Origin: Nitrospirota bacterium
GTDB lineage: Bacteria > Nitrospirota > Thermodesulfovibrionia > Thermodesulfovibrionales > UBA6898
Reading direction: 5' to 3'
DNA: 51,513 bases
Assembly (NCBI GenBank): GCA_024275975.1
Contig: JAJRYC010000026.1
Location: 1 to 51,513, forward strand
The notes beneath the pieces are model-generated. The model worked only from the letters and a program-made list of their open reading frames with translations, was not told the origin of the DNA and ran no database searches. Shown here in pieces: positions 1 through 8,267 of this stretch. Position numbers and translations under genes: made by a program. Each line of letters starts with the position of its first letter. The first letter of the stretch is position 1.

Positions 1-1
1 A

Positions 2-82
2 ACGAAGACCCAAGCCGAAGTCCTATCGGCCTTTGGCCACTATGTGGATGACAGTGGGGTCTTACAACCGGTGCGCAGCTAA
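2..82 (+). CDS. C-terminal tail of an unidentified protein (partial)
   Basis: An open frame enters from the left edge and stops at a TAA at 80-82. It gives 26 residues ending DDSGVLQPVRS. The residue mix looks protein-like and nothing contradicts coding, but the piece is too short to assign to a family. It ends just before the integrase remnant on the other strand, so it could belong to the same decayed mobile region. Confidence 0.25.
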   Translation, partial: TKTQAEVLSAFGHYVDDSGVLQPVRS

Positions 83-99
83 AGTACCGTCAATACTGG

Positions 100-297
100 C
101 TATGCGGCGTGGTCTAATAAGTTATCTCTTAAACTCCTGTTTGATTGCCCCCCCGGTAATTTCCTGATGAAATGCGCAAGCCTTTCCGGTCCGGATGGTT
201 CGAAATCCAGATAGTAGCTCAGCCATTTCTTGTATAAACTGAAGGACTTATCAGGGACATTTTCTCTGTTGAGGCACGCATCGTAATGCGTCGTCAA
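100..297 (-). pseudogene. Remnant of a tyrosine recombinase/integrase N-terminal domain
   Basis: The 65-residue product reads like the N-terminal SAM-like, DNA-binding domain of phage or integron-type integrases. It has a short helix with 'FSLYKKWLSYYLDF' followed by 'LAHFIRKL', which fits the usual 'YKKWLRYYLDFC..F...FL.KL' pattern. Full-length members have about 300-470 residues with the catalytic R-H-R-Y set in the C-terminal half, and none of that is present. It is therefore a truncated remnant, probably of a lost genomic island. The assignment rests on motif memory only. Confidence 0.45.
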
Positions 298-401
298 ATC
301 AGCCGGAATATCAATTATATGTCGCTATCATCTTTCCATCCAACCTACATGAAACTTCCTTCAACGAGATTATCGGCTCTTATGTCGGACAGGACAAGAG
401 G

Positions 402-949
402 ATGAAGTTGAGTACGGAAAAAACTCTTTCCGTCTTAATCCATAATATTTTAACAGCCCCGATGCCATCTGATCTTCTTAATATGGGACCCTTGGTTCTG
501 TCGTTCTTCCGTGGTTCCTGGTGTCCGTATTGTAATCTTGAAATGTCTGAATTGCAAAGGGTGGTAGATGAAGTAAGAGCATGTGGGGCTAACATTGCGG
601 CAGTCAGTCCTCAATCTGTGGAAGAGTCAGGGAATATGCAAAAAAATGCAATGTCAGTTTTGATTTATTATCTGATGAAGATAGTATGGTTATGAAAAAC
701 TATAAGGTTTGGTTTAAAGTTTCGGATGAAATAGGATTTATCTATAAAAATATTTTTAAGTTTGACCTGGATAAATATAATGGCGTTGGTAGATGGGAGC
801 TCCCTGCTCCTGCAACGTATATAATTGATGTTGATTACACTGTAGTTGCTAAACATGTGGATCCTGTCTATTGGTCAAGGATGGAACCTGAAACAATTAT
901 TTATGAATTAAAGAAGCTTGGTCAGCCCATTGGGGATATTAAAACATGA
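402..949 (+). pseudogene. AhpC/TSA-type peroxiredoxin-like protein, frameshifted
   Basis: Two reading frames together give one thioredoxin-fold peroxidase-like protein. The first carries 'VLSFFRGSWCPYCNLEM', with a CxxC active site like the peroxiredoxin-like family. The second runs from 'SFDLLSDEDSMVMKNY' to a C-terminal 'RMEPETIIYELKKLG'. The frames join if one A is added to the A7 run at 640-646, so a single-base deletion separates them. The N-terminus also looks short: the usual opening strands before the CxxC are missing or unrecognisable, although the frame stays open upstream. It would reduce peroxides or act as a thiol reductase if intact. It converges on the ccm operon. The lesion may be real or a homopolymer sequencing error. 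Confidence 0.72.
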
Positions 950-957
950 TGAAACGG

Positions 958-979
958 TTGTGCCGAAAGACCGGCACAA
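958..979. terminator. Perfect 8-bp hairpin between convergent genes
   Basis: TTGTGCCG and CGGCACAA form an 8-bp stem around a 6-base loop. It sits between the end of the peroxiredoxin remnant (949) and the end of the minus-strand ccm operon (1019), which is where a two-way terminator would be expected. There is no clear T-run on either strand, so terminator function is only suggested by position. Confidence 0.3.
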
Positions 980-1018
980 ACAAACATAAAGATACAACTC
1001 TCTTCAAGAGCCTTTCCA

Positions 1019-1162
1019 CTATTCTTTATCCTTCAACTGGGCCTCGAGATCCGTTAGCCGTTCCTCGATCCCCTTCTGCTTTTTTGCGTTGATATAAAGA
1101 TAGAAGGAGACTCCAAGCCATGCAATTGTATACGCCCCGAAGAGATAAATCCCGTTTTCCAT
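1019..1162 (-). CDS. ccmD: CcmD-like small haem exporter subunit
   Basis: This 47-residue protein begins MENGIYLFGAYTIAWLGVSF. It has a single membrane helix followed by a basic then charged cytoplasmic tail (NAKKQKGIEERL...DKE). That is the layout of CcmD, the small subunit that helps release haem-loaded CcmE from the CcmABC transporter. The ATG lies 2 bp after the ccmC stop, and the position as last gene of the operon also fits. CcmD sequences are poorly conserved, so the call depends on size, topology and context. Confidence 0.82.
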   Translation of the reverse strand: MENGIYLFGAYTIAWLGVSFYLYINAKKQKGIEERLTDLEAQLKDKE

Positions 1163-1164
1163 GT

Positions 1165-1839
1165 TCAATCCTCCATTTTTTTCTTTAGTATCTCTAATCT
1201 TTCTTCTATCCCTGCCAGCCTGAACCTGAAAAGGAACAGGAAGATAGTGAGGACGGCAAAGGTGGCCAGGCTGAATAACATCACCTTTTTCATCACAGGG
1301 TCAAGACCGCCGCCTTCCTGCGAAAGAAGGGGATGTATGGAATTCCACCATTTTGTTGCATACCTTACTAACGGAATGTCCACGTACCCGATTATTCCTA
1401 TGACAGCCGAATATTGTGCTTTTTTGAATTTATCCGCAATGCCGCCCCGCAGTAGAAAGTACCCTATATAGATAAACCAGAGGATAAGCACGGTAAGGAG
1501 TCGCGGGTCCCATGTCCACCATACATTCCAGATAGGCCGCGCCCACATGGAGCCTGTTATAAGAACAAGGGTCGAAAAAAGCAGTCCGATCCCGGCGCAA
1601 GTGCTGGCAACCGAGTCCCAGACGATTTTTTTCTTCCAGAGGAAGATAATGCTGGAGACGAATACTCCGGTAAATGCCAGAAGCGCCCCGAGGGCCAGTG
1701 ATACATGCAGATAAAAAATCCTCTGCACATCACCCATTACTTTTTCGGTTGGCGCCACCCTGAATATCAGGAAAAAATCCAGCGGTATCAATACCAGAAG
1801 GAGAAAGAAAAGTATAGTTATGGTTCTGTCTGTTTTCAT
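1165..1839 (-). CDS. ccmC: Haem exporter protein CcmC
   Basis: CcmC is an inner-membrane haem-handling protein that presents haem to CcmE. This 224-residue product has six predicted membrane segments and the tryptophan-rich periplasmic motif 'WNVWWTWDPRLLTVLILW', the hallmark of the CcmC/CcmF/CcsA haem-handling family. The flanking external histidines are visible in 'FYLHVSLA' and 'WWNSIHPLL'. It starts 6 bp after ccmB and ends 2 bp before ccmD, as a translationally coupled CcmABCD unit would. Length is normal for the family. Confidence 0.95.
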   Translation of the reverse strand: MKTDRTITILFFLLLVLIPLDFFLIFRVAPTEKVMGDVQRIFYLHVSLALGALLAFTGVFVSSIIFLWKKKIVWDSVASTCAGIGLLFSTLVLITGSMWARPIWNVWWTWDPRLLTVLILWFIYIGYFLLRGGIADKFKKAQYSAVIGIIGYVDIPLVRYATKWWNSIHPLLSQEGGGLDPVMKKVMLFSLATFAVLTIFLFLFRFRLAGIEERLEILKKKMED

Positions 1840-1845
1840 CTTCGG

Positions 1846-2523
1846 TTATTCCTCTATAAGATACCTGAATACCAGCAGGGAGATAGCAAGATAGAGCATA
1901 TCAAAAACAACCAGCAGCTGAATCCACTTGCCTGCCTCCCCTGACTTTCCATTCAGGATCATATCCATGGAAGTTACACCTCCCAGGATGACCGGGACCA
2001 CCACCGGCAGGTAGAGAAAAGGCAGCAGTATCTCGCCGTACCTCGATGCGGTCGAGAGAAAAGAGAAGAGTGTCCCCACAAGGGCGAACCCCAGGGTGCC
2101 AAGAAAAAGGGCCGGAAGCAGTTGTGGAAGCAGGCCTATGATTTTTTCGAAATCGAACAGGACCGCGAAAAAAAACAGGGTGAAACATTCCATGATCATA
2201 AGAAAGAGAAGATTGCCCAATGCCTTTCCCAGATAAAAACTTTCGGCTGACACAGGCGAAAAAATTACGCTCAGGTATGCGTCTTCATCCCTTTCCGCCA
2301 CCGACATTCTGCCCATGCCCAGGATACCCGAAAACGCAAAGATCACCCAGAGGATTCCGGCCGCCATTGATGAGACATTATCTTTATCCGGATTAAAGGC
2401 GAAATTAAATATTACGAGGATGAGTAATGAAAGAAAGAGCATCAGACTGAGTGACTCCCTGCCCCTCAGCTCAAGAAGAAGGTCTTTTATCAGTATCGTC
2501 AGGGCATCCCCGATAAAACTCAT
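1846..2523 (-). CDS. ccmB: Haem exporter membrane subunit CcmB
   Basis: The 225-residue, six-helix membrane protein has the CcmB pattern: an N-terminal 'KDLLLELRGRESLSLMLFLS' segment, then 'ERDEDAYLSVIFSPVS...YLGKALGNLLF'. It is the permease partner of CcmA in the CcmAB ABC transporter. ATP hydrolysis there drives release of holo-CcmE from CcmCD. Its ATG overlaps the ccmA stop by 4 bp. Length is normal. Confidence 0.94.
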   Translation of the reverse strand: MSFIGDALTILIKDLLLELRGRESLSLMLFLSLLILVIFNFAFNPDKDNVSSMAAGILWVIFAFSGILGMGRMSVAERDEDAYLSVIFSPVSAESFYLGKALGNLLFLMIMECFTLFFFAVLFDFEKIIGLLPQLLPALFLGTLGFALVGTLFSFLSTASRYGEILLPFLYLPVVVPVILGGVTSMDMILNGKSGEAGKWIQLLVVFDMLYLAISLLVFRYLIEE

Positions 2524-3224
2524 GACCGCGCCTCTCCCATGGAAGCAAAAAGCCTGTAAATCTCTTTTGTGTCCACTTCTTCTCTCTTGTTAATAAACAA
2601 TAATTTTCCCTTACGCAGAAACGCCACATGATCCGCAAGCTCACAGCCCTCTTCCACCAGGTGGGTCGAGACAATGACCGACTTCCCCCGCCTCCTGATC
2701 TCTTTTATCTTTGAAAGGATGGTTGATCTCCATCGAATGTCGAGTCCGGTAAAAGGCTCATCCAGGATAACGACCTTCGGATCCGTAATAAAGCCCTTTG
2801 CAAGTGCGAGCCGCTTCTTCATTCCCTGGGAGAGATCATTAACCGGATCATTTCTCCTCTCCCATAGCCCGTTCTCTTTCAGGGCGCTCTCAACGGATTT
2901 CTCCCTCTGTTTGAAGGAATAGAGTCTGCATACAAAGTCCATATTCTCCATAACCGTGAGGGCATTGTAAAGTGAGGTCTTGTGTCCGAGGTAAAAGGTC
3001 TCTTTTTTTATCTCACTTTCAGAATATGACCTGCTGTTATAGAATGCCTTTCCCTCGGTAGGGGCCATAATGCCGGAGATTATTTTTAGCAGGGTTGTTT
3101 TACCGGCCCCGTTGGGGCCGAAGACAGTAATGCAAGCGCCGGCCCCGATATCCATATCAATTCCCTTCAGTGCCGTCTTGGCATGATAATGCTTGCTGAT
3201 CCCTTTCAGCTTTATAATGTTCAA
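2520..3224 (-). CDS. ccmA: CcmA ATP-binding subunit of the haem exporter
   Basis: This 234-residue ABC ATPase is complete. It has Walker A GPNGAGKT near residue 36, the signature 'LSQGMKKRLALAKG', Walker B 'VVILDEPFTGLD' and the switch histidine in 'VSTHL'. Context makes it CcmA. It overlaps ccmB by 4 bp, and its start overlaps the stop of the upstream exported protein by 4 bp. Confidence 0.95.
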   Translation of the reverse strand: MNIIKLKGISKHYHAKTALKGIDMDIGAGACITVFGPNGAGKTTLLKIISGIMAPTEGKAFYNSRSYSESEIKKETFYLGHKTSLYNALTVMENMDFVCRLYSFKQREKSVESALKENGLWERRNDPVNDLSQGMKKRLALAKGFITDPKVVILDEPFTGLDIRWRSTILSKIKEIRRRGKSVIVSTHLVEEGCELADHVAFLRKGKLLFINKREEVDTKEIYRLFASMGEARS

Positions 3225-4354
3225 GACCCGAGTCTCTCCTGTATTGCCCCTTTTCTCTTCTCCAGGACTTTCCTGAAAGTCATATAATATCCGCTTAAAT
3301 CCTCTTCAACCGCCTCGGCTTCGAGTCCGGCAAGGATTCCTTCCAGTCTCTTTTTTTCTCTCATCAGATTCCATCTGTAAATTTTATCTTTCATTATAAA
3401 AATACCGGAGCCGGCCAATATAAAGGCCGCAAGAATTGAGACCTGCCAACAGCTGAAGACGCCCCTGTAAGAAGGCCCGGTCACTCTGAGGTCAATCGTT
3501 CTTAAGTCTCTTCCCTCCAGGAGGCTGTAAGTTCCGGAATCATCCCCTTCAAATCTTCTCTTTCCCATCTCCCCAAGGTTTGAGGAGTTCACCTGCCAGC
3601 CCGTACTGTCTGCAAAAAAGACTGATATTTGTTTTGCGGGCGGGCTGTAATCTTCACCGTGAAAAGAGAGGTCGAATATGCCTATGTCGCTCTTTAAAAA
3701 ATATTCGAGTAAAATAGTGCTTTTCCCCGGCGGAATTTTATTTTGAGATACCACGCCCTGTGACAGTGTAAAGATACCCTCCCTGTCGGTTCCCACAACG
3801 CTGACCAATGAATATGACGCCGGAAGGGGAATAAACATGGCCTGATTTATCTTTAATTTATCATTATATCCGCCCACATAAGTTAACCTGCTGTTGTTTT
3901 CGATGTCTATCGTATCGTACACAACGACTGTCTTATCATCATAGGGGGTTATCATCAGGGTCCTACGTGGTATCTCCACAGTTTCCATCCTGTCGGTTAT
4001 TTCATATACATTGAAATTCAGGGTATAATCTTGCCGCTGCTTTTTTATCAGGACTGGAGGGGAATAATAAACAACCCCACTGTAACTCACTTCGCCTGTT
4101 ATGGCTTCGGCGGAGGAGACATCCAACACCCCTTCAAATATGCCGGACGGGCCGGTCCTGAGTTCATAGGCCCGCAGGATTTCATGCCCCCCGGTCTTTT
4201 TCAGGTTAACCGCAAGTAGCTTAAAAGGGTAGTCGGAAAGCCTCTCGCCTTTTGAGGCATTGGAGACATTTACTCTTACGGATATTGCAAAAGCGCCGCT
4301 TGTCATCAGTAGTATGCTTAACAATGTTATTAAGAAGATAATTTTTTTCCGCAA
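3221..4354 (-). CDS. Uncharacterised exported, membrane-anchored protein inside the ccm operon
   Basis: The 377-residue protein has a signal peptide (KKIIFLITLLSILLMTSGAFA). A mostly beta-rich periplasmic region follows, then one membrane helix at about 303-320 and a charged, coiled-coil-prone cytoplasmic tail of about 55 residues. The periplasmic part resembles carboxypeptidase-regulatory or CNA-type beta domains in texture, but I do not recognise a family. It is not a standard Ccm subunit. It overlaps the CcmI-like gene upstream by 25 bp and ccmA downstream by 4 bp, so it is translated with the pathway. A role in apocytochrome or haem handling is a guess from position only. Confidence 0.8.
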   Translation of the reverse strand: MRKKIIFLITLLSILLMTSGAFAISVRVNVSNASKGERLSDYPFKLLAVNLKKTGGHEILRAYELRTGPSGIFEGVLDVSSAEAITGEVSYSGVVYYSPPVLIKKQRQDYTLNFNVYEITDRMETVEIPRRTLMITPYDDKTVVVYDTIDIENNSRLTYVGGYNDKLKINQAMFIPLPASYSLVSVVGTDREGIFTLSQGVVSQNKIPPGKSTILLEYFLKSDIGIFDLSFHGEDYSPPAKQISVFFADSTGWQVNSSNLGEMGKRRFEGDDSGTYSLLEGRDLRTIDLRVTGPSYRGVFSCWQVSILAAFILAGSGIFIMKDKIYRWNLMREKKRLEGILAGLEAEAVEEDLSGYYMTFRKVLEKRKGAIQERLGS

Positions 4355-4695
4355 ATTCTGAGCACCTCTTTATTGATATCCCGCTTAAGTTTTCTTGAAA
4401 TCTCCTGCTTTGGGTTTAATCCCATCCTGTCAAGGAGGTCCCTTTCCATTTTCAGGGCGGGGAGCGCCTGTCTTTTCAGGTATTCCCTTGTGGAGGCATG
4501 ATCTTCTTCTGTCAGCTTGCCCATTTCGAACTCAAAATCTATATCCGATATCGCCTGGACGCCCTCCTTCTTCTCTGTCTGTATGCCGGCAAGCGTTCCT
4601 TCGCTCACAAAAGGCCAGTAATTCTCACCTGCGAGCGGAAGAAGGATATAGGCGAGAGATGCTGAAATCAGAATGAAAAAGAGTATAACCATCAT
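4330..4695 (-). CDS. CcmI-like N-terminal domain protein
   Basis: The 121-residue protein has an N-terminal membrane helix and a short periplasmic or cytoplasmic segment with 'DFEFEMGKLTEEDHASTREYLKRQA'-type spacing. This resembles the first cytoplasmic segment of CcmI and related short proteins ('.DF..GKLSEEDY..LR..YE.'). CcmI holds apocytochrome c for haem ligation. The C-terminal TPR part of classical CcmI is absent. It overlaps ccmF by 4 bp. The call is moderate because the region of similarity is short. Confidence 0.62.
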   Translation of the reverse strand: MMVILFFILISASLAYILLPLAGENYWPFVSEGTLAGIQTEKKEGVQAISDIDFEFEMGKLTEEDHASTREYLKRQALPALKMERDLLDRMGLNPKQEISRKLKRDINKEVLRICGKKLSS

Positions 4696-6695
4696 TCAAC
4701 TCCTGTCGCTTTCAGGCGCATAATAACTTCTTTCTCGATAACATCAATCCCATCCTCTCTCCTCCTTGTGGGCAGGACCGCCCAGACAATGCCGAAGAGG
4801 ACAACACCGGTGCCTGTCCATATCCATGAGAGGAGAGGGTTTATCACCACCGTCAAGGTGATGGAGCCGTCACCGTTCCAGCCGCCCAGGATCAGGTAAA
4901 GATCTTCAGAGATGCTGCTCATTATGGCGACTTCCGTGGTCGGCTCCTGTTTTTTGTAAAACCTCTTCTCGGGCTTCAGCGTGCCTTTAAACTCCCCGGA
5001 TTTATAAACCTCTATCAGTGAGCCTACACTTTCATAATTCCATCTGTCGAGATTTGTCAGATCCACATATTTCAACCGGTAGTTTTTTACCGTAACCTCC
5101 TGCCCCTTTACCAGGCCGAAGTCTTCCTTGTACTGATAATAACCGTAACTTGCCAGCCCCAGGACTATAAAAACCATGCCGATATGGACAATGAAGCCTC
5201 CGTACCTCCTCCTGTTTATGCTGACAAGACGCCGGAATGACGCGAGCCACCCTCTGCCGTGATTTTTCACCCCGGCCTTTGTGCCGAGATAAAACTCTCT
5301 CATCAGCGTAACTATGACAAATACCGAAAGGGAATAGAAAAAAATGGGCATAAATTCCCTGATACCTGAAATATATAAAATGGGCAGAGATACTGTTGTC
5401 AATGAGAGGGGAACCACCAGGTTTTTTAATATTCCCTTTGAAGAGGTCTTGCGCCATCCAAGAAGCGGACTCACCCCCATCAGCAGGAGAAGCAGCAGAA
5501 ATAACGGCGAATTAATTGTATTAAAGAAAGGGGGACCGACCGAGATCTTTACGCCTTTTACGGCCTCGGAGATCAGGGGGAAAATTGTTCCCCAGAAAGT
5601 CGCGAAACAGATACCGACAAAGATTATGTTGTTGTACAGGAATGTGCTTTCCCTTGAGAGAAACGCCTCGATCCTCGGGTTTTTTTCCTTCAACTGATCA
5701 TATCTTGTCCATATAAGATAAATCCCGGCAGCCAGGGTCACAAACAAAAAACCCAGAAAGACAAAACCAACCGGTGACTGGCCAAAGGCATGGACGGAAG
5801 AAATAATCCCGCTTCTGGTTATAAAAGTACCGAATATACACAAAGAAAAGGTGAGCAGGATCAGGACGAGGTTCCATATCTTGAGCATTCCCCTCTTCTC
5901 CTGAATAATAACGGAGTGAAGAAAGGCTGTTGCCGTAAGCCATGGCATGAAAGAGGAATTTTCAACCGGGTCCCATGCCCAGACGCCCCCCCATCCAAGC
6001 TCTTTATAAGCCCACCAACCCCCGAAGATTATGCCCAGGGTCAGGAATACCCACGAAAACAGTATCCAGGCCCTTGTCTTCTTTATCCACCAGTCGCCGA
6101 GGTCCCCCATCACAAGCGCCGCCATGGCAAAGGCAAAGGGGACGGTAAAACCCACATATCCAAGATAAAGTGTCGGCGGGTGAAAAACCATGCCCGGATT
6201 CTGCAGCATGGGATTGAGGCCATTGCCGTCACTGCGGAATATTGTGGCCAGTTCAAAAGGCGGGGTGACAAAATTAAGAAGGACGAGAAAAAAGATGAGC
6301 GTGAGGTTTAAAAACACAAGAACATATGGAAGGAACAGAGTGTTCAGGTTTTTTTCATCACGTTTAACGGTAATAAAAGTAAACAGTGAGAGCAGCCATC
6401 CCCAGAATAGGAGAGAGCCTTTCTGCCCGGCCCACAACCCGGTTATCTTATAAAAGATCGGCAGGCTCCTCTCGGAATATGACGCAACATATTCAATCCT
6501 GAAGTCGTCCGTGATAAAAGCATAGATAAGAATGAAAGTAGCGAATGTCAGAAAGGCAAAGATTGTTTTCGCCCCCCTGTATGACAGATCAATAAACCTT
6601 CCGTCCTTTTTTCTGATGCCGACTGTTAATCCGATTGCAACGAAAATTGCGAGAACCAGGGAAAAGAGCAGTGAGTATCTTCCAAAATCCATCAT
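4692..6695 (-). CDS. ccmF: CcmF haem lyase subunit
   Basis: The 667-residue polytopic membrane protein carries the CcmF haem-handling motif 'WGGVWAWDPVENSSFMPWL' and the upstream 'GLWAGQKGSLLFWGW' segment. CcmF works with CcmH-type proteins at the periplasmic face to attach haem from CcmE to the CxxCH motifs of apocytochromes c. The length and the large C-terminal periplasmic loop are typical. It overlaps ccmE upstream and the CcmI-like gene downstream by 4 bp each. Two adjacent ATGs are possible at the start, and I used the first. Confidence 0.96.
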   Translation of the reverse strand: MMDFGRYSLLFSLVLAIFVAIGLTVGIRKKDGRFIDLSYRGAKTIFAFLTFATFILIYAFITDDFRIEYVASYSERSLPIFYKITGLWAGQKGSLLFWGWLLSLFTFITVKRDEKNLNTLFLPYVLVFLNLTLIFFLVLLNFVTPPFELATIFRSDGNGLNPMLQNPGMVFHPPTLYLGYVGFTVPFAFAMAALVMGDLGDWWIKKTRAWILFSWVFLTLGIIFGGWWAYKELGWGGVWAWDPVENSSFMPWLTATAFLHSVIIQEKRGMLKIWNLVLILLTFSLCIFGTFITRSGIISSVHAFGQSPVGFVFLGFLFVTLAAGIYLIWTRYDQLKEKNPRIEAFLSRESTFLYNNIIFVGICFATFWGTIFPLISEAVKGVKISVGPPFFNTINSPLFLLLLLLMGVSPLLGWRKTSSKGILKNLVVPLSLTTVSLPILYISGIREFMPIFFYSLSVFVIVTLMREFYLGTKAGVKNHGRGWLASFRRLVSINRRRYGGFIVHIGMVFIVLGLASYGYYQYKEDFGLVKGQEVTVKNYRLKYVDLTNLDRWNYESVGSLIEVYKSGEFKGTLKPEKRFYKKQEPTTEVAIMSSISEDLYLILGGWNGDGSITLTVVINPLLSWIWTGTGVVLFGIVWAVLPTRRREDGIDVIEKEVIMRLKATGVE

Positions 6696-7111
6696 ACTTC
6701 GCCCCCCTTCTTTTCATACTTTGAAGGGCACTTAACAAGAAGCTTTTTTGCTTCAAATACACCTTTTTCCCTGTTGTAGGGACCTTCAGCCACAAGGGTG
6801 ACGCCTTCCTGTTCGAGCATGTCCGGCGGTGATCCTCTATATACGACATTCAGCTTCGGTGCATCTTCCAGATCTTTATCTTTCAGGTCAAAGCTGAGAT
6901 TCAGTGTGTCGGTGTTATAATTCAGACTGCCCGGGATAATCCTGCCGTTGACCCTGACTTTCCCATCTCCCATATCATCAAGCCTTGCGAAGAATTCCGA
7001 GACCTCGAGATAATACATACTGCCTTCCTTCATCCCGAGAAATCCCAGATAGATGAAAGCAAATAAAATTAAAATCACCGAGAAAACTATCGTGGCCTGT
7101 CTACCTCTCAT
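6692..7111 (-). CDS. ccmE: CcmE haem chaperone, cysteine (CxxxY) type
   Basis: CcmE is the periplasmic haem chaperone. The 139-residue protein has one N-terminal membrane anchor and the OB-fold body ('KVRVNGRIIPGSL', 'VVYRGSPPDML', 'VTLVAEGPY'). The usual haem-binding histidine of the HxxxY motif is replaced: Cys128 and Tyr132 form CPSKY. This Cys variant is known from Desulfovibrio, archaea and related groups, in the System I* described for them. It overlaps the CcmG-like gene by 11 bp and ccmF by 4 bp. Confidence 0.94.
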   Translation of the reverse strand: MRGRQATIVFSVILILFAFIYLGFLGMKEGSMYYLEVSEFFARLDDMGDGKVRVNGRIIPGSLNYNTDTLNLSFDLKDKDLEDAPKLNVVYRGSPPDMLEQEGVTLVAEGPYNREKGVFEAKKLLVKCPSKYEKKGGEV

Positions 7112-7685
7112 TTTCCGTCTCCATATCCGGTTCTTCCGTCAGGCCCCTTATCAGCGCCTGCTTTTTCGGGTCTGTCCAGTTGCCAGGCCCGATCTCAACA
7201 AAGGCGACCCTGCCTTTTTTATCGATTATGAAAGATTCTGGTACGCCGGTTGTGCCGTAAAGCAGCTGGATCGACCCCGTTGTATCCAGAAGCGCCTGGA
7301 ATGTGTAGCGGTTTTTCTCCATATACGGAGCAACCGCCTTTTTGCCGGCAGCGTCTATGCTTACAGCCAGCATCTCAAAGTCGTCTCCCCTGAACTTCTC
7401 ATATAGTCTCTGCAGACCGGGCAGTTCATCTCTGCACGAGGGACACCATGTCGCCCAGATATTCAGGAAGAGGACCTTTTTCCCGTAGAAATCCGACAGA
7501 GAAACTTCTTTTCCTTCAAGATCTACAAATGTAAGATCCCTTGCCTGCTCTCCTATTACCGGTCGCGGTTTTCTCTCTCTCCCGTCCTGCTGCCCGTTCA
7601 ACGCCACTATTACAATCACCGCGCCTAAAATAACAATCGGCAGCCAGAGTAAAAATTTTAACAGATTTTTCATCACAAACTCCAT
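7101..7685 (-). CDS. ccmG: Membrane-anchored thioredoxin-like protein (CcmG/ResA type)
   Basis: The 194-residue protein has an N-terminal membrane helix (about residues 8-29) and a TlpA/ResA-like thioredoxin fold. The active site is WCPSC (Cys81, Cys84) and the cis-Pro loop reads 'GTTGVPESFIID'. Such proteins reduce the CxxCH cysteines of apocytochromes before haem attachment. It lies 6 bp after ccmH and overlaps ccmE. A start at Met5 is also possible. CcmG and ResA cannot be separated by sequence alone here, and the ccm context favours CcmG. Confidence 0.9.
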   Translation of the reverse strand: MEFVMKNLLKFLLWLPIVILGAVIVIVALNGQQDGRERKPRPVIGEQARDLTFVDLEGKEVSLSDFYGKKVLFLNIWATWCPSCRDELPGLQRLYEKFRGDDFEMLAVSIDAAGKKAVAPYMEKNRYTFQALLDTTGSIQLLYGTTGVPESFIIDKKGRVAFVEIGPGNWTDPKKQALIRGLTEEPDMETENER

Positions 7686-7691
7686 TTCATG

Positions 7692-8192
7692 CTATTCACC
7701 ATCCCCGATCCTGCGCACCTCATCTTCGAGAAGCGTTTCCAGCTCCGGATTAATAGCATCCTGCACCGTCTCTTGCCGACCGGATTTCCTGCGCCACAGA
7801 ATAAGAAAAACCCCTGCTATCAAAAACAGATCGAACAGCAGGAAATACGGAAACCACCATGCAACAAAATAAAAACCCTTCTTTGACGGCTGCGCCAGCA
7901 CTTTCGGTCCGTAAACGTCTTCAAAATAAGCCAGAATCGATTCTCCGCTTTCACCCTTTGCCAGCCTATCCTTTATAAGCTCTTTCATCTGCTGTGCCTG
8001 GGCGGATGGACAGTTTGTAAGCGTGTAGACATAATCACACCCAGGGCTCATGATGAGGTCCGTAACTTTTTCAAGCTCCATCCGCGATACATCCTTGCCG
8101 TAAGATGTGTTGAATGTCAGCAACAGGATACAGGTCATCAGGAGGAATATCTTCCCGTGAATCTTCTTTTTATTAACCTCAATTATCCGCAT
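7692..8192 (-). CDS. ccmH: CcmH-family protein with a non-standard cysteine motif
   Basis: CcmH-family proteins are thiol-reducing partners of CcmF in haem ligation. The 166-residue protein has a signal peptide, a helical domain and one C-terminal membrane helix. The family C-terminus is clear: 'YFEDVYGPKVLAQPSKKGFYFVAWW'. The usual LRCxxCQ motif is absent. In its place is 'MSPGCDYVYTLTNCPSAQA', with Cys52 and Cys61 (CX8C). It is the first gene of the ccm operon, 6 bp before the CcmG-like gene. Confidence 0.85.
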   Translation of the reverse strand: MRIIEVNKKKIHGKIFLLMTCILLLTFNTSYGKDVSRMELEKVTDLIMSPGCDYVYTLTNCPSAQAQQMKELIKDRLAKGESGESILAYFEDVYGPKVLAQPSKKGFYFVAWWFPYFLLFDLFLIAGVFLILWRRKSGRQETVQDAINPELETLLEDEVRRIGDGE

Positions 8193-8267
8193 TTATCCTG
8201 ATGATTATGAAATCCTGCCGTTGATGCAGTGCCTTTTCCGCGGTTCAACCTGCTCTTCATTCCACAT

